Part shown: piece after piece, positions 16,229 to 27,183 of the stretch
Layout: each line of letters opens with the position of its first letter
Position numbering within the stretch: the first letter of the stretch is position 1
Source: Demequina mangrovi
Lineage (GTDB): Bacteria > Actinomycetota > Actinomycetes > Actinomycetales > Demequinaceae
Assembly (NCBI RefSeq): GCF_000759715.1
Contig: NZ_BBLU01000019.1
Span: 1-38,828, forward strand
Reading direction: 5' to 3'
Length of the DNA: 38,828 bases
Notes under the pieces: model-generated
Seen by the model: the letters and a program-made list of their open reading frames with translations, nothing else
What the model was told of the DNA's origin: nothing
Databases searched by the model: none
Position numbers and translations under genes: made by a program

Positions 16229-18262
16229 TTACCGGCGGCGCTTCTTCGGCTTCTTGTCCTTCTTCGCCTTCTTCTCGACCTCGACGGTCATCGACACCTC
16301 GGTGCCGGTGGTCGCGCCGGTGATGGTGAGCGTCTGCTCGCCCTTGAGGCGCTTGGGGACCGTGAACGTCACGGCCGCCGTGCCCTGCTCGTCGTAGAGG
16401 TCGGTGGGAAGCGAGCCGTCGACCGCGAACTCGCCGAGCGTGACCTTGCCGAGCTTCACCGTCACCGTCTCGTCGACCGGCTCGCCCGCGCCGGTGAAGG
16501 CCAGCGAGGAGAGCTCGAGGGTCGCCTCCGAGCCGGCCTGGAGGCCGTCGGTGCCGGTCACACCCACCGAATGCTGGGCGTAGTCCGGGCCGATCGAGCC
16601 GTAGTCGGCCAGGTAGTCGACCATCGCGTTGAGGTCGATGCGGCCCGAGTCGGCGCGATCGGTACCCTCGGCGAAGGTGGTGAAGTTGTCGCCGCCCGCG
16701 GCGAGGAACGAGTTCACCACCACGCGGACGGTGTCCGCGGGCGCGATCGGCTCGCCGTCGAGGGTCATCTCGAGGATCCGGGACCCGGCCTCGGCGGTCG
16801 GGTCGTAGGTGTACGCGAAGCCGTCCGAGGTGCCGAGCCGCAGGAACGGCCGCGACGACCCGTCGGGCTGCCACTGCTCCTCGAGCACCGCGGCGACCTG
16901 CTCGCCCGTGAGCGTCATCGCCACCAACGTGTTGGCGAACGGCTGGACGCCCGCGGCCTCCTTGTAGGTGACGGGGCTCGGGTAGTCGCCGGTGCCCGCC
17001 GCCGCGCCGAGCATGTCGGCGCGCAGGCCGCCCGGGTTCATGAAGGCGAGCTCCACCCCGAGCGTCTCCGTGGCGTCCTTCTGGACCTCCGCCACGGCGT
17101 TGCCGAGCGTCGACTCCGCGCCGCGCGAGGAGCCGGACGAGCCGCCCTCGATGCGGGCGCGGTACAGCGGCCCGTCGAGGTCGCCGAGCTCGACCGCGCC
17201 GAGCTCGTCGGCCTCCTCCGCCGCGAGCGCGACGATCGCGGCCACGTCCGGGTCCTCCGGGAAGACCGGCGCGTCGGCGCCGCTCTCCCACAGGTCGATG
17301 AGGGAGCTGTCGATCGACACGATCTCGCCCGTCGCATCGTCCACCGTGAAGATGAGCTGGTTGAGGTACATGCCGTACTGGCCTGCCGAGACGACCGGCC
17401 GCTCGGTCACCGCGTTGCCTGCCCACTCCGCGACGGGCACGTCGTGGTCGTAGGCCATGTGCGTGTGGCCGGAGATCACGGCGTCGATGCTGGGATCGAG
17501 GTCCGCGAGCATCTGCCCGAAGTTGTTCGAGGTGTCGACCGCGTCCGCGTACTCGACGGTCGGCGCGCCCTCGTGGACCAGCAGGATCACCACGTCGGCA
17601 CCCTCGTCCTCGAGGACCGCGGCGCTGCGGTTGGCCGCGAGCGCCTCGTCCTCGAACTCGAGCATCGCGACGCCGTCGGGCGAGACGAGCGACGGGGTCT
17701 CCTCGGTCACCGCTCCGATGAAGCCGACCTCGATCTCGCCGAAGGTCTGGATCCAGGTCTCGGGCAGCGCGGGGTCGCCGGTGTCGACGAAGCGCACGTT
17801 GGCGCCCAGGTACTCCCAGGACGCGCCGCCGTACGGGTTGGTGACGGGGTCGTAGGGCGCCATCACCCGGTCGACGAGGTCCAGGTACCCCTGGTCGAAC
17901 TCGTGGTTGCCCACCGAGGAGACGTCGAGGTCCATGGCGTTGAGCACGTCGATGGTCGGCTTGTCGTGCGCGATGAAGCTCTCGAACGTCGAGGCGCCGA
18001 TGAGGTCGCCCGCGGCGGCGAAGACCGTGTTGGGGTAGAGCGCCTCGAGCTCGGCGACGCCGGTCGCCATCGATGCGGCGCCGGCGGATCCGCCGAAGGA
18101 GTCGGGCAGGATGCGCCCGTGGAAGTCGTTGATGCCGAGGATCTGGATATCGGTCTGACCCTCCTCGGCTGCGGAGGCGGGGACGGCGAGGGCGGCGGCG
18201 AGGAGGCCGGCGACGCCGGCGGCCCCCGCGATCCGCGCCCTCGTGGCAGCAGTGCGTGTCAT
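16229..18262 (-). CDS. Secreted 5'-nucleotidase / bifunctional metallophosphatase
   Basis: 677 aa. An N-terminal signal peptide (about residues 1-32, ending ASA-AE) predicts export. The calcineurin-like metallophosphatase domain carries the motifs NDFHG (45-49), GDLIGAS, GNHEFD and GHTHM, which supply the two-metal-site Asp, His and Asn ligands. A 5'-nucleotidase C-terminal substrate domain follows (MNPGGLRADM; NSFLAAGGDNF). Its likely role is to hydrolyse extracellular nucleotides to nucleosides and phosphate for scavenging. After a beta-rich module (about 560-660, Ig-like) the protein ends in the very basic KKAKKDKKPKKRRR and has no LPXTG or TM anchor. The ATG has AAAGGA about 12 nt upstream, a loose spacing. 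Confidence 0.93.
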   Translation of the reverse strand: MTRTAATRARIAGAAGVAGLLAAALAVPASAAEEGQTDIQILGINDFHGRILPDSFGGSAGAASMATGVAELEALYPNTVFAAAGDLIGASTFESFIAHDKPTIDVLNAMDLDVSSVGNHEFDQGYLDLVDRVMAPYDPVTNPYGGASWEYLGANVRFVDTGDPALPETWIQTFGEIEVGFIGAVTEETPSLVSPDGVAMLEFEDEALAANRSAAVLEDEGADVVILLVHEGAPTVEYADAVDTSNNFGQMLADLDPSIDAVISGHTHMAYDHDVPVAEWAGNAVTERPVVSAGQYGMYLNQLIFTVDDATGEIVSIDSSLIDLWESGADAPVFPEDPDVAAIVALAAEEADELGAVELGDLDGPLYRARIEGGSSGSSRGAESTLGNAVAEVQKDATETLGVELAFMNPGGLRADMLGAAAGTGDYPSPVTYKEAAGVQPFANTLVAMTLTGEQVAAVLEEQWQPDGSSRPFLRLGTSDGFAYTYDPTAEAGSRILEMTLDGEPIAPADTVRVVVNSFLAAGGDNFTTFAEGTDRADSGRIDLNAMVDYLADYGSIGPDYAQHSVGVTGTDGLQAGSEATLELSSLAFTGAGEPVDETVTVKLGKVTLGEFAVDGSLPTDLYDEQGTAAVTFTVPKRLKGEQTLTITGATTGTEVSMTVEVEKKAKKDKKPKKRRR

Positions 18263-18306
18263 TCTCGCTCATATCCTTTCGTGCGAGCGCATAAGGGACG
18301 ATCCCG

Positions 18307-18312
18307 ACACTA
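18307..18312 (-). promoter_or_regulatory. Possible -10 hexamer TAGTGT for the 5'-nucleotidase gene
   Basis: TAGTGT lies about 45 nt upstream of the nucleotidase start and would leave a leader of roughly 38 nt carrying AAAGGA. No -35 stands out at 17 nt. Confidence 0.3.
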
Positions 18313-18407
18313 GGCGGTCCGCGGCTCGCACGGCATGACAATTCCCACATTTCACCCGACGCTCACGTCGGCGTCACACGCCTGACATCTCGGACGAGGT
18401 CCCGCAC

Positions 18408-18413
18408 TACCCT
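18408..18413 (+). promoter_or_regulatory. -10 hexamer TACCCT for the GT2 gene (leaderless)
   Basis: TACCCT is followed by GGGACT and the GTG start, so the transcript should begin at the start codon. A CTGACA further upstream is spaced at 20 nt, longer than ideal for a -35. Confidence 0.55.
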
Positions 18414-18419
18414 GGGACT

Positions 18420-19457
18420 GTGAAGGTGGTCATCCAGGTCCCGTGCCTCAACGAGGAGACGACGCTGCCCCTCGTGCTCGAGTCGATCCCGACGCGCATC
18501 CCCGGGGTCGACGAGATCGAGATCCTGGTGATCGACGACGGTTCGACGGACCGCACCTCCGAGGTGGCGCGTTCGTACGGCGCCACGGTGATCCGGCACG
18601 CGCGCACCATGGGCCTCGCGCGCTCGTTCCGCGACGGCGTCGAGCACGCGCTGCGCGGCGGCGCGGACATTGTGGTCAACACCGACGGCGACAACCAGTA
18701 CCCGCAGGAGCGCATCCCCGACCTGGTCGCGCCGATCCTCGCGGGCGAGGCCGAGATCGTCATCGGCGACCGCCAGACGCAGACGATCGCGCACTTCTCG
18801 CCGTTCAAGAAGACGATGCAGCGCTTCGGGTCGTGGGTGGTGAACCAGGCCGCCGGGACGCGCCTTCCGGACGCCGCCTCGGGCTTCCGGGCGTACTCGC
18901 GCTTCTCGCTCTACCGGCTCAACATCATCACGCAGTTCAGCTACTGCATGGAGACGATCATCCAGGCGGGCAACAAGCGCCTCGCCATCGCCTCGGTGCC
19001 GGTGGAGACCAACCCGAAGACGCGCGAGTCGCGCCTGTTCAAGAACGTGTTCGAGCACATGATGAAGTCGGGCCAGGCGATCCTGCGCTCGTACATCATG
19101 TTCCGGCCGTGGGGCATCTTCGCGTCGCTCGCGACGCTGTTCGGGGTGGTCGGCGTCTTCCCCTACGTGCGCTTCGCCGTGCTGCGCGTGCTGGGGGACG
19201 ACGGCAACCACATCCAGTCGCTCATGCTCGGCCTCGCGCTGCTGTCCGCCGCGATCATCTGCGTCGCGCTCGGCGTGCTCTCGGACCTGCAGAAGACCAA
19301 CCGCATCCTCGCGGAGGATCAGCTCGAGCGTCTCAAGGAGCAGCAGTACGGGCCGATCACGCCGATCGCGGTCACGCGTCCTGCGGACCCGGCCCCGTCT
19401 CCCGAGGCGGCTCCGGAGCCTGAGCCCGCCGAGCCGCGGGACGTCGTCCGCCGATAG
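18420..19457 (+). CDS. GT2 glycosyltransferase, polyprenyl-phosphate (DPM1-like) type with C-terminal membrane segments
   Basis: 345 aa from a leaderless GTG. The GT-A fold begins at the N-terminus (VVIQVPCLNEE), with VIDDGSTD (37-44) and the DxD-like NTDGDNQ (87-93). These bind the nucleotide sugar and metal. Two hydrophobic segments follow at about 236-257 and 265-285, then a Pro/Glu-rich cytoplasmic tail. This layout fits enzymes that load a sugar onto a polyprenyl phosphate at the membrane, as dolichol-phosphate mannose synthase does. The acceptor and sugar cannot be read from sequence. The last 86 bp overlap the 3' end of the opposite-strand AglD-like gene. The neighbourhood of epimerase, GT4 and dTDP-sugar genes indicates surface-glycan synthesis. 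Confidence 0.93.
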   Translation: MKVVIQVPCLNEETTLPLVLESIPTRIPGVDEIEILVIDDGSTDRTSEVARSYGATVIRHARTMGLARSFRDGVEHALRGGADIVVNTDGDNQYPQERIPDLVAPILAGEAEIVIGDRQTQTIAHFSPFKKTMQRFGSWVVNQAAGTRLPDAASGFRAYSRFSLYRLNIITQFSYCMETIIQAGNKRLAIASVPVETNPKTRESRLFKNVFEHMMKSGQAILRSYIMFRPWGIFASLATLFGVVGVFPYVRFAVLRVLGDDGNHIQSLMLGLALLSAAIICVALGVLSDLQKTNRILAEDQLERLKEQQYGPITPIAVTRPADPAPSPEAAPEPEPAEPRDVVRR

Positions 19458-20319
19458 CGATCCCGGCGGCCAGCCCGATCGCATCGGCCGCCGTCATGAG
19501 GAAGCGGCTCACGAGCGCGAGGCTCAACGCCTGCGCGGGCGTGGCGACGGGCGCGAGCACCAGCGCCAGCGCGGCCTCGCGCGCGCCCGCCCCGGCCGGC
19601 GCGACCACCACGAGGAAGCCGACCAGCCACGCGAACGCGAAGGCGCCCGTCGCGATGACGAGGCCCGCGCCCGGCGCGAGCTCGCGCAGCAGCAGCCATG
19701 CGTGGACGCCGAGCACCACCCACATGAGCGCCGACCACGCGGCCGAGGCCAGCAGCGCGCGGCCGCCGATGCGGGCCGGCTCCTCGTCGCGACGCGTGAC
19801 GCGGAAGGCGAGCGCGACCACGCGGGCGAGCACCGCGGGCACCAGCAGCGCCGCGAGCGCCGCCGCGACCACGAGCACCCACCAGTAGGTCGCGAGCGCG
19901 TCCGGCACGGCGAGCACCAGCCCCACCGCGCCGACGATCGCGGACGTCACCACGCCCACCACCATCGCGACGATCGACCCCGTCATCGCGCGAGGCCGGC
20001 TCACGCCGTGGTCGCGCGCGAACTCGGCCTGCGCGAGCACCGGCCACACGGATCCCGGCACGTACTTGCCCACCTGCGACAGCAGGAAGACCCGCAGCGC
20101 CTCGGGCACGGTCGCGGTGAGGCCGATCGCGCGCATGACCGCGCGCCAGGACATCGCGTTGACGCCGAGCGCGAGCACGCAGGCCGCGAGCGCCCCGACG
20201 ATCGCACCCCAGGTGAGGTCGCGCAGCGCCGCCGAGACCTCGTCCCAGCCGGTGATCACCGCCCACGCGAGCAGCACGACGGCGACGGCCAGGAAGCCCC
20301 AGCGCAGCGCGGCCCTCAC
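19372..20319 (-). CDS. UPF0104 / AglD-like (lysylphosphatidylglycerol synthase TM region) membrane protein
   Basis: 315 aa from a GTG at 20319, 10 nt after the epimerase stop, with GAGGG 7 nt upstream. About eight hydrophobic segments span the protein. Family motifs include LSQVGKYVPGSVWPVLAQAEFARDHG and the Gly-rich APAGAGAREAALALVL. Proteins of this family are the membrane half of MprF and stand-alone members beside glycosyltransferases, proposed to handle lipid-linked sugars. Position after an epimerase and facing a DPM-like GT2 supports a lipid-linked glycan role, possibly as flippase, but the substrate is unknown. Its Arg/Pro-rich C-terminal tail is encoded by DNA that also encodes the GT2 tail on the other strand. 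Confidence 0.88.
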   Translation of the reverse strand: MRAALRWGFLAVAVVLLAWAVITGWDEVSAALRDLTWGAIVGALAACVLALGVNAMSWRAVMRAIGLTATVPEALRVFLLSQVGKYVPGSVWPVLAQAEFARDHGVSRPRAMTGSIVAMVVGVVTSAIVGAVGLVLAVPDALATYWWVLVVAAALAALLVPAVLARVVALAFRVTRRDEEPARIGGRALLASAAWSALMWVVLGVHAWLLLRELAPGAGLVIATGAFAFAWLVGFLVVVAPAGAGAREAALALVLAPVATPAQALSLALVSRFLMTAADAIGLAAGIAIGGRRPAARRAQAPEPPRETGPGPQDA

Positions 20320-20329
20320 GACGCGGCCC

Positions 20330-21196
20330 TCATGCGGAGGTCCGCGCCCACATGTCGGCGATGCCGTCGGCGAGCGCGATGCGCGGCTCCCAGCCGAGCT
20401 CGTTGCGCGCCCGCGCGACGTCGAGCCACGTCGAGTCCGGGTCGACGCCGCGATGCGGGAGCTGCTCGACCCGGAGCGCATCGCCCGCCACCTCCCTCAG
20501 CAGCGCGAGGAGGTCCGCGAGCGAGGTCGGCGTCCCGGAGCCGCAGTTGACCACGCGGGGCGGCGCCTCATGCGCGATCACCCGCGCGACCAGGTCGGCG
20601 ACGTCGTCGGCGTGAACGTAGTCGCGCGCGACCGCGCCGTCGCCGTGAAGCGTGACGGCGCGGCCCTCACGGACCTCTCGCATCCAGATCGCGAGCACGC
20701 CCTGCCCGCGCGCGCCGCGCTGGGCGGGTCCGTACGCGTTCGCGATGCGGATCGCGGTGAGGTCGAGCCCCGCCTCGGAGACGATGCGCTCCTGCGCCAG
20801 CTTGTACGCGCCGTACGCGTTGGGCGGGTGCGGCGGCTCGGACTCCGCGTAGGGCGGGACGGCGGGACGGCCGTAGATCGCTCCTCCCGAGGACAGCAGC
20901 ACGATGCGCGGCGGGACGGGTCGCGCGGCGGCCGCACGGGCGAAGGCGCGGAAGGCGTCCAGCTCTGCCTCGACGGCGTCCGGATCCTCCGCCGCGACGG
21001 TGGGGGTGATGCCCCCGGCGGCCCACACGATCACCGGGACGTCGTGCGCGCGCGGCGCGAGCGCATCGTCCGCCAGGATCGGGTCTTCCCTGGTGAATCC
21101 GGTGACGGCGGCGCCCGCGGAGGTGAGATGCGCTGCGATCGTGGAGCCGAGGAAGCCGCCCGAGCCGACCACGGCCACGTCATACACTGTGCTCAC
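20330..21196 (-). CDS. NAD-dependent epimerase/dehydratase (short-chain dehydrogenase fold)
   Basis: 288 aa from a GTG at 21196 with a GGAGAGG Shine-Dalgarno region upstream. The Rossmann nucleotide-binding motif is GSGGFLGS (11-18), the serine of the active site is in LLSSGGAIYG, and the YxxxK catalytic pair is in YGAYKLAQE. A substrate-binding C-terminal part carries ARDYVHADDVADLV, the usual extended-SDR motif. It most likely epimerises, reduces or dehydrates a nucleotide-bound sugar for the adjacent glycosyltransferases; the sugar is not predictable. The AglD-like gene follows after 10 nt in the same direction, so the two are probably co-transcribed. The GT4 gene is divergent across a 31-nt gap. 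Confidence 0.93.
   Translation of the reverse strand: MSTVYDVAVVGSGGFLGSTIAAHLTSAGAAVTGFTREDPILADDALAPRAHDVPVIVWAAGGITPTVAAEDPDAVEAELDAFRAFARAAAARPVPPRIVLLSSGGAIYGRPAVPPYAESEPPHPPNAYGAYKLAQERIVSEAGLDLTAIRIANAYGPAQRGARGQGVLAIWMREVREGRAVTLHGDGAVARDYVHADDVADLVARVIAHEAPPRVVNCGSGTPTSLADLLALLREVAGDALRVEQLPHRGVDPDSTWLDVARARNELGWEPRIALADGIADMWARTSA
21183..21188 (+). promoter_or_regulatory. -10 hexamer TACACT for the GT4 gene
   Basis: TACACT sits just inside the 5' end of the divergent epimerase gene, about 40 nt before the GT4 ATG. A GGAG Shine-Dalgarno (21216-21219) lies 8 nt before that ATG, so this gene is SD-led rather than leaderless. Confidence 0.45.
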
Positions 21197-21227
21197 CCAC
21201 CCGCCTCTCCACGTCGGAGTTCATCCT

Positions 21228-22409
21228 ATGGCGCTGCCGCGCGTGCTCGTCCTGACCTCGACGCTGCCCGCACGCGAGGGCGACGGGACGCCCGCCTTCG
21301 TCGCGGATCTGTCGCGCGAGCTGGGCCGCGAGTTCGAGGTGCGGGTGCTCGCCCCGGCGGTCCCCGGCGCGGCGACCGCCGAGCGGCTGAGCGACACGGT
21401 CGAGGTGGTCCGCTACCGCTACTTCCCGGAGCGCTGGGAGGACCTCGCCGACGGCGCGATCCTCGAGAACGTCCGGGCGCGGCGGTCGCGGCTCGCGCAG
21501 GTGCCGTTCCTGCTCGGCGGGCTGGCGAGCGCGCTGCGGCGCGAGATCCGCGACTTCCGGCCCGACGCGATCCATGCGCACTGGATCATCCCGCAGGGCA
21601 TCGTCGCGCGGCGGTACGCCTCCTCCGTGCCCACCGTCGTCACCACGCTGGGCGGCGACCTCTACGCGCTCGACAACGCCCCAGCCCGGGCGCAGAAGTC
21701 GCGAGTGATGCGCGCCGCCTCGGCGGTCACGGTGATGAACGCCGACATGCGCGAACGCGTCCTCGCGCTGGGGGCGGACCCCGCGACCACGCACGTGATC
21801 CCCATGGGGGCGCGCGTCGGCTCGCTCGCGCACGACGACCGCCAGACCGCCAAGCCCGCGACGCGCAAGCACCCGGTGCACCTCCTCGCGGTGGGCCGAC
21901 TGGTCGAGAAGAAGGGCTTCGACGTGCTGCTCGAGGCGATGCGGCGCACGCATGCGCGGCTCGACCTCACCATCGTGGGCGACGGCCCCGAGCGCGCTCG
22001 CCTCGAGGCGCAGGCCGAGGGGCTGCGGGTGACGTTCCTGGGCCAGCTGGGTCGCGCCGAGCTGGACGCGGCGCTGTCGCGGTCGGGCATCGCGGTGTTC
22101 CCGTCACGCCGCGCGGCCTCGGGCGACCAGGACGGGCTGCCCGTCGCGATGCTCGAGGCGATGGGCGCCGGCTGCGCGGTGGTCGCCTCGGACCTGCCGG
22201 GGCTCAACGAGGCGATCCAGGCGGGACACTCAGGCGTGCTCGTGCCCGAGGGCGACCCCGATGCGCTCGCCCGCAGCCTCGAGGTGATCGTCGAGGACCA
22301 GGAGCTGCGCGCCGCGCTGGGGGTCGCCGCGCGCGAGCGCGCGCAGGAGTACTCGGTCGAGGCGGTGGGAGCGCGCTACCGGGCGCTGTTCCACGACGTC
22401 ATCGGCTGA
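21228..22409 (+). CDS. GT4-family glycosyltransferase (GT-B fold)
   Basis: 393 aa from an ATG with GGAG 8 nt upstream. The N-terminal domain starts VLVLTSTLPAREGDGTPAFV, and DAIHAHWIIPQG is the acceptor-side motif. The C-terminal donor domain carries LLAVGRLVEKKGFDVLLEA and a GT4 E-x7-E-type motif around DGLPVAMLEAMGAGCAVVAS. It transfers a sugar from a nucleotide donor to a glycan or lipid acceptor in the cytoplasm or at the inner membrane face. The gene faces the epimerase head-to-head and converges on rmlB across the 41-nt repeat element. The specific sugar is unknown. Confidence 0.95.
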   Translation: MALPRVLVLTSTLPAREGDGTPAFVADLSRELGREFEVRVLAPAVPGAATAERLSDTVEVVRYRYFPERWEDLADGAILENVRARRSRLAQVPFLLGGLASALRREIRDFRPDAIHAHWIIPQGIVARRYASSVPTVVTTLGGDLYALDNAPARAQKSRVMRAASAVTVMNADMRERVLALGADPATTHVIPMGARVGSLAHDDRQTAKPATRKHPVHLLAVGRLVEKKGFDVLLEAMRRTHARLDLTIVGDGPERARLEAQAEGLRVTFLGQLGRAELDAALSRSGIAVFPSRRAASGDQDGLPVAMLEAMGAGCAVVASDLPGLNEAIQAGHSGVLVPEGDPDALARSLEVIVEDQELRAALGVAARERAQEYSVEAVGARYRALFHDVIG

Positions 22410-22431
22410 CTCCGCCCCTCCCCCCACCAGC

Positions 22432-22670
22432 GCAAGTGGTAGGTGAGTGTCGGTTCTGCGAAGTCTCACCGCGGCAGTGGTGGTTCAGTGTCGGTTCTGG
22501 CAGGTCGCGGCGCTGCAGCGGGAGGTGAGCGTCGATCCCCAACCGATCCCGTTGCCGCAGCGCCGGGCCTGTGCCGCGCGCCGGGTATTCGCAGCCGGGC
22601 CCCGGCGCCGACACTCAGCTACCGCTGCGAGGGGAGAATCCGCGAGAAGCGACCCTCACCTACCACTTCG
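22432..22670. repeat. Five-copy, 41-nt-period repeat arranged as three direct and two inverted units
   Basis: The core motif is AAGTGGTAGGTG followed directly by AGTGTCGGTTCT. Direct copies have the second half starting at 22446, 22487 and 22528 (steps of 41). Inverted copies have it starting (minus strand) at 22656 and 22615, again a step of 41. AGTGTCGGTTCT is identical in copies 1 and 2. AAGTGGTAGGTG is identical in copy 1 and inverted copy 5. Because both arms have the same period, copies can pair as 1-5 plus 2-4 (centre 22551) or 2-5 plus 3-4 (centre 22571.5). The element fills the gap between the converging GT4 and rmlB genes. No coding function is visible. It resembles REP/BIME-type extragenic repeats and could also act as a bidirectional terminator. 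Confidence 0.85.
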
Positions 22671-22683
22671 GGGGAAGCGCCCC

Positions 22684-24645
<1,962 letters not shown>

Positions 24646-24688
24646 TTAAAACTGTGCGACGGCCCAGGCGACCAGGCCCGACAACGCC

Positions 24689-24694
24689 TACATT
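24689..24694 (+). promoter_or_regulatory. -10 hexamer TACATT for glgP (leaderless)
   Basis: TACATT is followed by seven bases and the GTG at 24702. No Shine-Dalgarno is present, so the GTG is probably at the transcript 5' end. Confidence 0.5.
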
Positions 24695-24701
24695 GGCAAA
24701 T

Positions 24702-27173
24702 GTGAACGACTACACGCCTCCCATGGCCGCTCCCGACCACACCGTCGAGGCCTTCACGTGGCAGTTCCTGCACGAGATCAACTACGGGCAGGGCGTCGAC
24801 CTCGACCGGGCATCGGCGAACGACAAGTACCTCGCGCTGGCGCGCACCGTGCGCCACTACCTCTCGACGCGGTGGCTCACCGCGCTGCGGCACCAGTACC
24901 GCGACCAGGCGAAGACGGTCGCGTACCTGTCCGCCGAGTTCCTCCTGGGCCCGCAGCTCGAGAACGCCCTGCTCGCGACGGATCTCGAGGAGATCGCCGC
25001 GGAGTCGCTGCGGCTCCTGGGCGTCGACATCGACGAGCTGCGCAGCGTCGAGATCGAGCCGGGCCTCGGCAACGGCGGCCTCGGCCGCCTCGCCGCGTGC
25101 TTCATCGACTCGCTCGCGACGCTCAACGTGCCGTCGATCGGCTACGGCATCCGCTACGAGTACGGGATCTTCCGTCAGACCTTCGTCGACGGCAAGCAGG
25201 TCGAGAAGCCGGACCACTGGCTGCGCCTGGGCTCGCCGTGGGAGATCCCCCACCCGGAGAACGCGGTCGAGGTGTCCTTCGGCGGCCGCACCGAGGCGGT
25301 CGAGGGCAGCGACGTCGCGCGCACGTGGATCCCGGACTGGCACGTCACCGCGGTGCCGTACAACTACATGGTGCCGGGCTACCGCAACGGCCGCGTCAAC
25401 ACGCTGCGGCTGTGGAGCGCGAAGGCTCAGCACGAGTTCGACCTCGCGATCTTCAACGCCGGCGACTACGCCGAGGCGGTCCGGGCGCGCACCTTCGCGG
25501 AGAACATCTCCAAGGTGCTCTACCCCGAGGACTCGACGCCCCAGGGCAAGGAGCTGCGCCTGCAGCAGCAGTACTTCTTCGTGGCCGCGTCGCTGCGCGA
25601 CTTCCTCGAGACGGTGCTGCCCGACGACTACGACCTCCACCGCCTCCCGGAGCGCATCACCTGGCAGCTCAACGACACCCACCCGGTGATCGCGGTGCCC
25701 GAGCTCATGCGCATCCTGGTCGACGAGCGCGGCTGGGGCTGGGACGAGGCGTGGGAGGTGACGCAGAAGGTCTTCGCGTACACCTGCCACACGCTGCTGC
25801 CCGAGGCGCTCGAGGTGTGGTCCGTGGACCTGCTCGGACGCCTGCTGCCGCGCCACCTCGAGATCATCTACCGCATCAACGAGGGCTTCCTCGAGGAGCT
25901 GCGCGCGACCTACCCGGGCGACGAGCTCCGCGTGCGCCGCATGTCGATCATCGCCGAGCAGCCCGAGCGCTCGGTCCGGATGGCGCACCTCGCGACCGTC
26001 GCGGGCTTCAAGGTCAACGGCGTCGCGGCGCTGCACTCCGAGCTGCTGCGGGACAAGGTCCTCAACGACTTCGCGGAGCTGTGGCCGGACAAGTTCACCA
26101 ACGTCACCAACGGTGTCACGCCCCGACGCTTCGTCAGGCTCGCGAACCCCGGGCTGTCGGGGCTCATCACCGAGGCGATCGGCGACGGCTGGATCACCGA
26201 CCTCGAGCAGCTGCGCGGCCTCGAGCCGCTCGCGGACGATGCGGAGTTCCGCCGCCGCTTCCGCGAGATCAAGGGCGCGAACAAGCACCGCCTCGCGCGG
26301 GTGCTCGCGGAGCGCGACGGCCTCGAGATCGCGGGCGATGCGATGCTCGACGCGATGGTCAAGCGGCTCCACGAGTACAAGCGCCAGAGCCTCAAGCTCC
26401 TGCACATCGTGTCGCTGTACGAGGGCATCACCTCGGGTCGCCTGCCGCTGGAGTCGGTCACGCCGCGCACGTTCGTGTTCGGCGCGAAGGCCGCGCCCGG
26501 CTACGTCCGCGCCAAGGAGACCATCGAGCTCATCAACGCGGTCGGCGCCACCATCAACATCGACCCGGCGCTCCAGGGCCGGCTCAAGGTGGTCTTCCCG
26601 GCCAACTACAACGTGGGGCTCGCCGAGACGCTCATCCCTGCCGCCGACCTGTCCGAGCAGATCTCGCTCGCGGGCAAGGAGGCGTCCGGCACGGGCAACA
26701 TGAAGTTCGCGCTCAACGGCGCGCTCACCATCGGCACGGACGACGGCGCGAACGTCGAGATCCGCCAGCTCGTGGGCGACGAGAACTTCTTCCTCTTCGG
26801 CATGACCGAGCCCGAGGCCGCGGAGCTTCAGGCGGCCGGTTACGACCCGGGCGAGTACTACGAGTCCGACCCCGAGCTCAAGGCGGCGCTGGACCTGCTC
26901 GCCTCGGGCGCGTTCACGGGCGGCGAGCGGGGCGGCGCGGTGGCGTCGATCTTCTCGAGCCTCACCGAGCGCGACCGCTTCATGGCCCTCGCGGACTTCC
27001 GCGCGTACATCGACGCGCAGGAGCGGGTCGAGGAGGCCTACGCCGACCACGAGGCGTGGAGCCGCTCCGCCGTCCTCAACGTCGCGCGCTCGGGCTTCTT
27101 CAGCTCGGACCGCTCGATCCAGGACTACCTCGACCGCATCTGGGGCGCGAAGCCGGTGCACCAGGCGGATTGA
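24702..27173 (+). CDS. glgP: Alpha-glucan (glycogen/maltodextrin) phosphorylase, GT35
   Basis: 823 aa from GTG 24702, chosen for the -10 at 24689 and because homologues begin near this point; the frame is open 129 nt further upstream. Family landmarks include [48 protein letters not shown] and [12 protein letters not shown]. The PLP-binding lysine is K668 in [16 protein letters not shown]. The length fits the classical GlgP/MalP type. It releases glucose-1-phosphate from the non-reducing ends of storage or imported glucans in the cytoplasm. No other glycogen gene is adjacent. It is divergent from rmlA, which consumes glucose-1-phosphate. A strong inverted repeat 11 nt after the stop probably terminates it. 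Confidence 0.97.
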   Translation: MNDYTPPMAAPDHTVEAFTWQFLHEINYGQGVDLDRASANDKYLALARTVRHYLSTRWLTALRHQYRDQAKTVAYLSAEFLLGPQLENALLATDLEEIAAESLRLLGVDIDELRSVEIEPGLGNGGLGRLAACFIDSLATLNVPSIGYGIRYEYGIFRQTFVDGKQVEKPDHWLRLGSPWEIPHPENAVEVSFGGRTEAVEGSDVARTWIPDWHVTAVPYNYMVPGYRNGRVNTLRLWSAKAQHEFDLAIFNAGDYAEAVRARTFAENISKVLYPEDSTPQGKELRLQQQYFFVAASLRDFLETVLPDDYDLHRLPERITWQLNDTHPVIAVPELMRILVDERGWGWDEAWEVTQKVFAYTCHTLLPEALEVWSVDLLGRLLPRHLEIIYRINEGFLEELRATYPGDELRVRRMSIIAEQPERSVRMAHLATVAGFKVNGVAALHSELLRDKVLNDFAELWPDKFTNVTNGVTPRRFVRLANPGLSGLITEAIGDGWITDLEQLRGLEPLADDAEFRRRFREIKGANKHRLARVLAERDGLEIAGDAMLDAMVKRLHEYKRQSLKLLHIVSLYEGITSGRLPLESVTPRTFVFGAKAAPGYVRAKETIELINAVGATINIDPALQGRLKVVFPANYNVGLAETLIPAADLSEQISLAGKEASGTGNMKFALNGALTIGTDDGANVEIRQLVGDENFFLFGMTEPEAAELQAAGYDPGEYYESDPELKAALDLLASGAFTGGERGGAVASIFSSLTERDRFMALADFRAYIDAQERVEEAYADHEAWSRSAVLNVARSGFFSSDRSIQDYLDRIWGAKPVHQAD

Positions 27174-27183
27174 GGCCCCCTCG

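Noticed and set aside
13179..18350. A 1723-codon open frame on the minus strand and a 1693-codon one on the plus strand over gcvP and the nucleotidase gene
   Set aside because: Both are Arg-rich shadow frames of the two recognised genes; high G+C removes stops from the other frames.
22432..22670. Possible CRISPR array or integron attC site at the 41-nt repeat
   Set aside because: Copies switch orientation, the linkers are related to each other, and there is no integrase or cas gene.
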